Below, piece after piece: positions 56,757 through 64,000 of a DNA stretch of 64,000 nucleotides (its first letter is position 1; every line of letters starts with the position of its first letter). The notes under the pieces were generated by a model, which saw nothing but the letters and a program-made list of their open reading frames with translations, was not told the origin of the DNA and did no database searches. The stretch covers positions 10,961,721 through 11,025,720 of the forward strand of contig NC_061869.1 in assembly GCF_907164915.1 (NCBI RefSeq), read 5' to 3'. The position numbers and the translations under genes are program-made. The stretch is from Impatiens glandulifera. Its lineage: Eukaryota; Streptophyta; Magnoliopsida; Ericales; Balsaminaceae.

Positions 56757-59219
56757 ACCGTATTATGGTTTTGCCAAGTCAATATCCATTTATTTAGTTT
56801 TATTTTTATCTCTCCACCACTAGTTTTCTAGATTTGCCTGTTAATATCCATTTTTTTCTTCTCTCCACCACTTCTTACAAATAAAACAAATAAACTAGAA
56901 TTATTAAATATTATTTTATTTTACATATTTATTTTTTATATATTACTTTATTAACAATAAAAAATAAAATATATTTTTTAATAATACATTAAATCATTTA
57001 AAATTCAAACATATTTATCAAACTATTATTTACTTTATATTATTAAAAATTGTTCGAAAGTTATTTTGGGATCTAATCGTTACAATATTATTCCCCAAAA
57101 TAATTTTATTTTTCAATTCTCGTGCAATGAGCTCGTATATGATTTTAAAAAATATTTTTGTAGGCTCGAGATTTATTTTAAAAAATAAAAATTAGAGATC
57201 GAAAATGAGTGTCTACAAATAGAAAGTCAAACTATCATGAATGCATCTTTTGGAGTGACGACTTTTAATGCCTATATGCAATGAAAATGTTGTGCACATT
57301 AAGCCTAATCAACTATGTGCTCTTTATGATGCTTTCAATCAATCATTCTATTTTTGGTTTGTCATGAAAAACCTGTAAATCTCAAAAGATGGTTAAGAAA
57401 AAAAGTTACATCAATCAATGACCCATGTCGTCATATATGCATACCTAAGAGGATATAGACGCACACTTTTCAACTCTTATTTTATTTAAAATGAAAATAT
57501 TTAAAAGTGGGGTTAGTAGTAAACAAGATAAACAGTTATCAGTTATGAGAATTCAACCCTCGTCCTCACCATACAATGTTTTGCAAAGTATAAGAAAAAA
57601 ATTACGTCAATGGATAAAAAAAATTGAGTCTTCTTTGAGCTCCTCATTTCCTCGTCATTTAGTCTTTCATCTTCTTCGTTTTTTTGGCTGCCTCTTGTAG
57701 AAACTTAGCCATAAATGTCGAACTCTTTTGTCGAAACCTTCATCGTCTTCGTCTCTCTCCACTTATAAGAGTAAAAGGTATATGGTCTATGGTTGATCAT
57801 GAACTTTATGACTAAGCTATTTCCTCAAAGGGCGTTATCTCACTTCACTTGAACATCTTGTGGTTTCCGGCGTGGTTATATCGATCAGAACGAGAAATCG
57901 ACGAGACATGGGAGTAGTGTCCAGTTTATTGTCTAAGTGAAATCATAAGAGAAAGTTTGATCCACACATCTAGAAAAATTAGGAAAGAAAAATATTTTAC
58001 GTATTTAAATGAATTTTAGAGATTCTGTTTTCGGTTTGGTACTTGATTGCGCTTAATAAAGGGCTCTAGTGCTATGACTCACGTGCCTAACACATGATAG
58101 TCTCTACCTTAAACTTTTGGAAATTAAAAAAAATATTATTCTATAACTTATTTAATCATAGAGCATGCATCTACAGGTAATCCAAACATAAATATTAGTC
58201 TAGTTTTGTATCATTATGTTTTCGAATATGCATCTATGTCATGGGTCTTGAATAAAAAATAAAAAATTTGTAATACTTGTAAACGAATATGGAAAAACAA
58301 ATATACTTAAAAAAGAATAAAGAAAATGACTTAGTTTAAAAGGAAAATAGAATCTAACAAATATCCATATTCAAGTTTATTATTAGTATATATTTTGGTT
58401 TTTATTAGAACTGTTTTTTTTTTATATAATTTAGTACATGATTTGGGGATTTTGATTTTTTTTTTTAAATTTACCTAGCACTTTTCTGTTTATCTTTTTA
58501 ATTGTGAGTGAAGATGTGCCTTAATATCTCTCATTTTAAAACGAATCCCAAATCAAAATATATTTGGAGTCTCATCTTGAGTTTGGTTTTTTCGATCATT
58601 TCAAACGAAGACCGATTTTCCTTATATTTCCTTTTGATGCAAAGATTATAAATTATGCACTTGAAACCATGTTCTCACGGTTATTTGGAAAGAATATTTT
58701 TTGCAAAAGAAATTTTTTACACAAACATCATAGTTAAATTTGGAAATAAATGAAATATAACCTAAATCTATCAAAATCAAACAACTTCACAAATAAATCA
58801 AACAAATTATAATCTTCATTGGATAATTTAAAAATTACAATTAGCCTAAAGAAAATCCAGAGCCAATAACTTTATAGTAACAGAAATTCGTAAAAACCAG
58901 TATAGTTATCAAACAAGAAAAACCGAATTCATAATTGATTTATTTATATAGGTGAAGTCCAGCACCAAACAGCTAACAAGTTGTAACATGCATATACATC
59001 ATCTTCAAAGTTAAAAGTTCATGTTTTGGATTTTAAAACAAAGCAAAAATGGCCATTATATGAGTCTGGAGCGGGGGAGCATGGAGCATGTATGCAGCAG
59101 CAAGGGAAATATCAATTAGCCTAAATAAATATTAAGTCTCTTTGGGAGATGTCCAAAAGTCGAAATAATATTAGGGTTTATTCGTTACTAGCTGTTTAAA
59201 AACTCTATTTCAATTTTTA
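56757..59219. other. AT-rich non-genic DNA, duplicated
   Basis: Copy of 1-2459. No gene was seen. Confidence 0.6.
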
Positions 59220-59740
59220 TAGATCAAGATAAAGCAATACATTCTCCATATGAAAGATGATCGGTAAAATCAACACCAATTTTAAATAATCTAGAATTCT
59301 TACAAGTATATGAAAACAAATAAAGCGAACGAGAGAGAGAAATTTTTGTTTACCAATGGGAGAGAGCGAGATTTTTGGATGGAATAGACGAGATTGGCGA
59401 AGCGCTTCAAATCCTCCTCCGATTGGCAGCGGCTGCGGATCTTGAACGACGGTGGCTGCGAATCGCGAATCTTGTAAAAGGCGGAAAAAGAGATTGAATG
59501 AAAGAGATAAGCTGGGGAGAGGGGAGGCTCTCGACCTGTAAATGGTTTTAATAGGAAATAATGATCGGTGTGGGAACCAATCGCTAGTATCACTTAAGTA
59601 AATAGCGATGGTCAATGTACCAATCGCTAGTATATATGTAATTGTGATTGGTCATTATACCGATAGCTATTATATTTGAGTTATATTTTTATGACCATGT
59701 GCTCATGGGTTCGAGAATTAGTTTAAATGTTTTTTTTTAC
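59220..59740. repeat. Interspersed repeat with AGCGATTGGT-type motifs, block B
   Basis: Copy of 2460-2990. The motifs are closer to the presumed consensus here (two intact CAATCGCTAGTA), and one short stretch (about TCTCATGGTGAG) is missing. Confidence 0.5.
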
Positions 59741-59908
59741 TATTTCCAATCAATTTAGTAACATTTTTCTTTCTAAATCACAAATTCTAATTTCTTTATT
59801 ATAAATAATGCTATTATATTATTTAAAGAAATATATATATATATATATAATATATTTATTTATTTATTTATTCCAAAGAAAATAAAATGCAGAATAAAAT
59901 ATTCCCAA

Positions 59909-60839
59909 CTAGTAACGAAAGTTGTTGTACAATGCGTTAATTGCGTAGATATCATCATCTTGTAATTTTCTTCTGATAAACCCTGGTCTTGTATATGGCC
60001 ACATTACGGCAGAAGGATCCCTACTATGCATAAGACCAAGAACGTGTCCAAGCTCATGCAACGCAACTGTTTCAATGTCCATTTCCCAAGGCCTTGTTCC
60101 GTTCGACCAAGGAACGTCTGCCCTGAAATGGAGCTTTCCGCTAGGGGGAAGTTGTGCGTAAGCCACTATTCCTGAGTGCTGCAGAAATGGGTAATAATCC
60201 TCACTAAGGTAACTAGTGAAACTTAATTGAATATCTGTATTTCTATAAGCACTCCTTATAAAATTGAACTTCGTGACCTTTTGCCAACTGTTAAACGCAT
60301 AAGTAATTGGATTAATAGCATCTGATTGCTTTCCGGCTGCTAAATACCAGGATAGTCGGAGTTTCGACCACCTTCGTTTTCCATACATGTAGAACAAACC
60401 ACTTTTATAAGGGTCCCCAACTAACTTCACCCCGTGTTTGATGAGACATCTATTAACCAAATCAGGGAAGCCGCACCGAGGTTTAACCATTAGTGACAAA
60501 GTTTTCTGATCTAAAATTCCCGAAACATTTAGATGAAAAAACTGTTGAAATTTTATAATTGCTTTCTCCATGGCGTGATCCAAAATATTAGAGTCGTTCG
60601 ATGTGGAACTACTCGTTTGGAAACAACCCTCCTTGGAGGGACCAAAATAACCATATTTTGAAAGATAATTTTTCACTTGATCAAGCTTCTTAACTTTGTC
60701 ACCTTTCTTGGAACCCAATAAATGTTTCATAGAGTTGAAAGATAATAATGGATTATTATTAATAGATGATGAATGGACAACTAAAAACAAGTCCAAGACA
60801 AAGAGTAACAAAAGAATACATATTTTTGACCATATTCAT
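59909..60839 (-). pseudogene. MMP4, matrixin with frameshifted signal peptide
   Basis: Nearly identical to MMP1, with cysteine switch PRCGFPD, HELGHVLGLMH and a normal Met-turn proline. The original ATG is at 60839, but an extra T in the T run at 60823-60827 (five, against four at 4079-4082 in MMP1) shifts the frame after about five codons and leads to an early stop. The matrixin frame has no ATG before the one near residue 37 of MMP1 (reading MKHLLGSKK, about 60729). A product from there would lack the signal peptide and stay in the cytosol. Either a young pseudogene or a mis-targeted variant. Confidence 0.85.
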
Positions 60840-60895
60840 GTTTGTGATTTGATTTATTACTTAGTTCTTGATTTTTGTTTCACGATTTGTTTATG

Positions 60896-60905
60896 CATTT
60901 TATAG
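60896..60905 (-). promoter_or_regulatory. TATA box of MMP4
   Basis: CTATAAAATG on the minus strand, 57 bp upstream of the original ATG. The promoter looks undamaged although the reading frame is not. Confidence 0.7.
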
Positions 60906-61226
60906 ACATTTGTTTTTCATCAAAATATTGTGTTAATCTTATGCATAAATTTATTTGATCGTAATATTATAAATTTCACTATTTTATCGATTCTAAAATA
61001 GTTAAAAGCTACTAAATATTATAGTAAATAAAAATCTTTTTTTCTCTTTTTAAAAATATATTAAATAATATTATAACTGAACAACTGGCCAGGCATGTAT
61101 AAAAAAACAAGAATTCGACATAACATAATATTTTATATTAATTGTGTTAAACTATATATATGAACTATGTCATGAAGGTTAACATTACACTTACAAATTT
61201 TTATTTTTATTTAAATAAAAAAAAAT

Positions 61227-62210
61227 ACTATTTTGGCACGACCCTTGGTTCGAAAACCAGCCTATCATCCACAAGGAGAAGTTTCAAAATACCCGTATCA
61301 GAAGGGACTGCACAGAAGTAAAAATCAGAGACATTAAAGACGGGAATTGGGACTCACTCTTGAGAAGAAATCCAGAAGGTCAGAGGATACTTGATCATAT
61401 AAGTAACATACAACTACACGACAGACCGGATATTCATGAATGAAAAGCTGGTATCGAAGAAAATATGGGAGGTAACCCGGGAAAAAACACAGAAAGTTGA
61501 ATGGGCTCCTCTTGTATGGTCAACGAAGATTATCCCTAGACACCAGCACATCATATGGCTCGCCTTCTAGGAAAGACTTGGTACTCGTGATCGTATCAGC
61601 AAGTATATGAGCATCCTAGACACGAACTGTCTTCTATGTAGAGGAAATGAAGAAACAATAGATCACCTATTCAGGAGCTGCTGTATTGTTTCAGAGCTTT
61701 GGGACAAATTCTATAAAACTCTGGAGTTGATCAATTTCCCGAGCGAATGAAATGAAATCAAATATGCAACACTATTCAAAGCCAAAGGAAATAGATTTAC
61801 AACAAGTGTGTTCAAGTGCGGCTTTGGAGCAGTGGTGTATAACATTTGGCAAGAACGAAATGCAAGGGTATATGGCAGAACCCGCAAGAGCGTTGAAGAG
61901 TTATGGAAAGATATTGTATCGGATTGCAGCGCTGTCGCGGAACGTGGACAAGAATTCCAAGCACAGAGCAGAACTGGAATATCTGTAGGAACTAGAATTT
62001 ACCGTTTTTTAAACTCACTAGATTTGAAAGCATTGTAATCAGATAATTCATTTACGTTTTTAGCTTTTTAACTTTTATTCAGAATGTTACGGCTTCAAAA
62101 TCATTTTAGACCTGTCTAGAATGATATATTAAACTCGTGGTTTTTTTTCCCATTTTTGGGAATTTTTAATGAAATGACGCTAAGTCGTTTTTCCAAAAAA
62201 AAAATTTAAA
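61227..62210 (+). mobile_element. 5'-truncated LINE, block-B copy
   Basis: Same insertion as 4477-5588, inherited through the block duplication. It lacks the 116-bp internal duplication and has its own stops. The left target duplication has decayed (AAAATAC). Confidence 0.85.
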
Positions 62211-62679
62211 AATTACAACAAATCAAACCATAACATAAAAATATAAATAAACTAGTTAGAATTAAGCTAATTCAGAATGAAAATAAGGATGTGGTCAGTA
62301 AATAAAATCAAATAAAAATCACACTCAATTTCAACTTTTAATCCAAATTATAATTAAATGTTAATGGTTTAATTAATATTTATGTTTAATTAGAAAATTA
62401 AAGTAATAATGTTATGACAAATATTCAATTAATTGCTTGCCAAATTGATTAAGGCATGGACTAATTAATTAACGCATAGACTATTCAATTAGCTTAGTAT
62501 TGAATGTCTAACCTTGGATTTCATGAAATCAATATAAAACAATGAGACCAATAATGTTAAGTAGTTATATATTAAGTGAAAATGAATGAGCAATATTTAT
62601 TGTTAATGTAAATAAACGTTTGAATGATTCTATGGTTAATGCAAATAAACGTTTGAATAATGTTACGATAAACATTCTC

Positions 62680-62830
62680 CACATTTTCTTTAGACAAAAT
62701 AAATAGATCATTCGCAAAATATATGTGTGTGATATTTGCATCCTGTAATATGGGTGAAAGATAAATGGTCAACTTTTCAATTGTATATTTGAAAACGCAA
62801 TAAAAATCTCTATGATAAAGAAAAAAGGAT
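62680..62830 (-). pseudogene. LINE reverse-transcriptase fragment (antisense), block B
   Basis: Better preserved than the copy at 7080-7270. The minus strand reads LSPILQDANITHIY followed by FANDLFILSKENVE, the active-site box region of a non-LTR reverse transcriptase, with Asn in place of the first Asp. Confidence 0.65.
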
Positions 62831-63201
62831 AATTGATGTTTTCATCTCCATTCTCTACATGACTTCAAGACAACGCAAAGCATTTTTTTAATCAAATAAA
62901 CTTCATAGTCAAAAAAGATTATCAATAACTTTAACAATTATAAAGATGTGTACTAAATTTAAAAAAAAAATGGCTTCATGCAGAATTCGTGAACAACATA
63001 TAAAATGTTATAAACAAAAATGATTCAAAAAATTCACAAACATCTACAGAACATAATTAGAAAAATAAACGTTAAACCATTCTAACAAGAACATAATATT
63101 AGTATTAGTGTATTTTGTTATGCTTATAATTTTTTTTTATGTGTATTAGATCTATTTATATTTTGAATTTTTATGTGTAATATTTAATAATAGTGAATTT
63201 G

Positions 63202-63835
63202 ACTATCGATTTCTATAAGAAGCTTATGGGTACAAGAAAGCAGCATCAAAGTCACCTGAATACCTTGTATCAGATTATTGATAGGAAAATTTCTGCAGAA
63301 GATAGTCGCGAGTTGATAAGGGTGGTCACGAGAGTAGAGGTTAAAGAAGCTTTGTTTACTACTGATGGGAATAAAAGTCCGGGTCCTTATGGGTTTAATG
63401 CACGTTCGTCAAAGACAATTAGTCGGTTGTGGGTAAAGACGTTACTGATGGGGTTCTGGAGTTTTTTAAGAACAGGAAGATGTTAAAGCAATAGAATACA
63501 GCGGTCCTAACCTTGATCCTCAAAACTGCGGTACCCGAGAAAGTACAAGATTTCAGACCAATTTCTGCTTCAATGTGATTTATAAAATAATTTCAAAAAT
63601 CATTTCTAAACGATTTAAAAATGTCATAGGAAAAATTATAAATCTTAACCAATCTGCATTCATCCCCGGTAGGACAATCTCTCATAATATTCTTCTCATG
63701 TAGAGCCTTTTAAAAGGCTACGGGAATAAGAAAATATCCCCGAGAGTGACTTTCAAAATAGATATCAAGAAAGCTTTCAATCTGCATTCAGAATGTTATG
63801 ACTTCAAAATCATTCTAGGTCTATCTAGACTGATC
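63202..63835 (+). mobile_element. LINE, block-B copy with central deletion
   Basis: Same insertion as 7643-14961; the left target-duplication sequence is at 63186-63201. Here the CACTA element is absent (site at 63257-63259). The LINE jumps at about 63779 from KIDIKKAF-coding sequence directly to the 3' UTR, losing about 1.9 kb. Around the join are about 12 extra bases (AATCTGCATTCA) that also occur about 130 bp upstream. Confidence 0.85.
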
Positions 63836-64000
63836 TTTTTTTTTTTGGAAAAACGACTTAGCGTCATTTTATTAAAAAATTTCAAAAATGGGAAAAAAAA
63901 CCCACGAGTTTAAGAGATCATTCTAGACAAGCCTAGAATGATTTTGAAGTTATAACATTTTGAATAAAAGCTAAAAAGCTAAAAACGTAAATGAATTATC
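63836..64000 (-). mobile_element. LINE 3' tail, runs off the window
   Basis: The T run at 63836-63848 is the A tail of a minus-strand LINE of the same family, followed by its 3' UTR. It inserted into the 3' end of the plus-strand LINE remnant, so two family members meet tail to tail. The rest lies beyond the window. Confidence 0.8.

Larger units (their letters stand above)
56757..63259. repeat. Segmental duplication, block B
   Basis: Partner of 1-7700, continuing to about 63835 against 12410-14900 once the CACTA element in A is discounted. It contains MMP4 and two LINE copies. It lacks about 1.1 kb relative to A at 62680 (join CATTCT/CCACAT, with CT microhomology) and the 116-bp duplication inside the first LINE. 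Confidence 0.93.

Noticed and set aside
63202..64000. Twin-primed LINE inversion
   Set aside because: The minus-strand part begins with its own A tail abutting the plus-strand LINE, which indicates a separate insertion.

Overview
This is nuclear DNA of a eudicot plant. The host genes are plant-type (intronless secreted matrixins and a TET8-like tetraspanin), the intergenic DNA is very AT-rich with long TA microsatellites, and most of the window is layered plant transposons (Copia, Gypsy, L1-type LINEs, CACTA, MITEs, tRNA-derived SINEs). The species cannot be fixed from the sequence.

Host genes. Four copies of one matrix-metalloproteinase-like gene lie on the minus strand: MMP1 (3165-4094), MMP2 (30885-31802), MMP3 (36900-37733) and MMP4 (59909-60839). 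Each has a TATA box about 60 bp before its ATG. MMP3 has lost the cysteine-switch segment. MMP4 has a 1-bp insertion in the signal-peptide region. MMP1 has Pro-to-Ala in the Met-turn. A complete tetraspanin gene lies at 22171-22989 (minus).

Duplication history. The first ~7.7 kb plus the LINE that follows it (block A) is repeated at 56757-63835 (block B). Shared and unshared insertions date events relative to each other. One LINE is shared by MMP1 and MMP4 but absent at MMP2 and MMP3. A second LINE is shared by A and B. A CACTA element then entered that second LINE in A only, while B lost about 1.1 kb and the middle of the LINE.

Transposons, left to right: LINE 4477-5588; LINE 7643-14961 split by a 4.7-kb CACTA element (7701-12409) carrying decayed exons of an NT-C2 (EEIG1/EHBP1-type) host gene; SINE 16140-16344; LINE tail 17413-17923; CACTA-like end at 18973; Gypsy pol remnant 19516-21330 (minus); MITE 21487-21990; foldback MITE 25605-25791; second Gypsy remnant 26521-28945 (plus), interrupted by a TIR element at 27150-28049; 95-bp MITE 30284-30378; SINE 34035-34225.

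Nested Copia elements. A Tnt1-94-like Copia element (38256-56441, plus) with several nonsense codons is interrupted inside its integrase by a 13.8-kb SIRE-like Copia element (40033-53822, minus; 1303-bp LTRs, GTATT target duplication). The outer element has lost its 3' LTR. The inner element is the most unusual object here. Between pol and its 3' LTR it carries three further sense-strand genes, all paralogous to each other. Each has its own TATA box and short leader, and one is extended into a 905-residue protein with basic, acidic and coiled-coil regions. I read this as an LTR retrotransposon carrying a small family of independently promoted cargo genes; their function is unknown.
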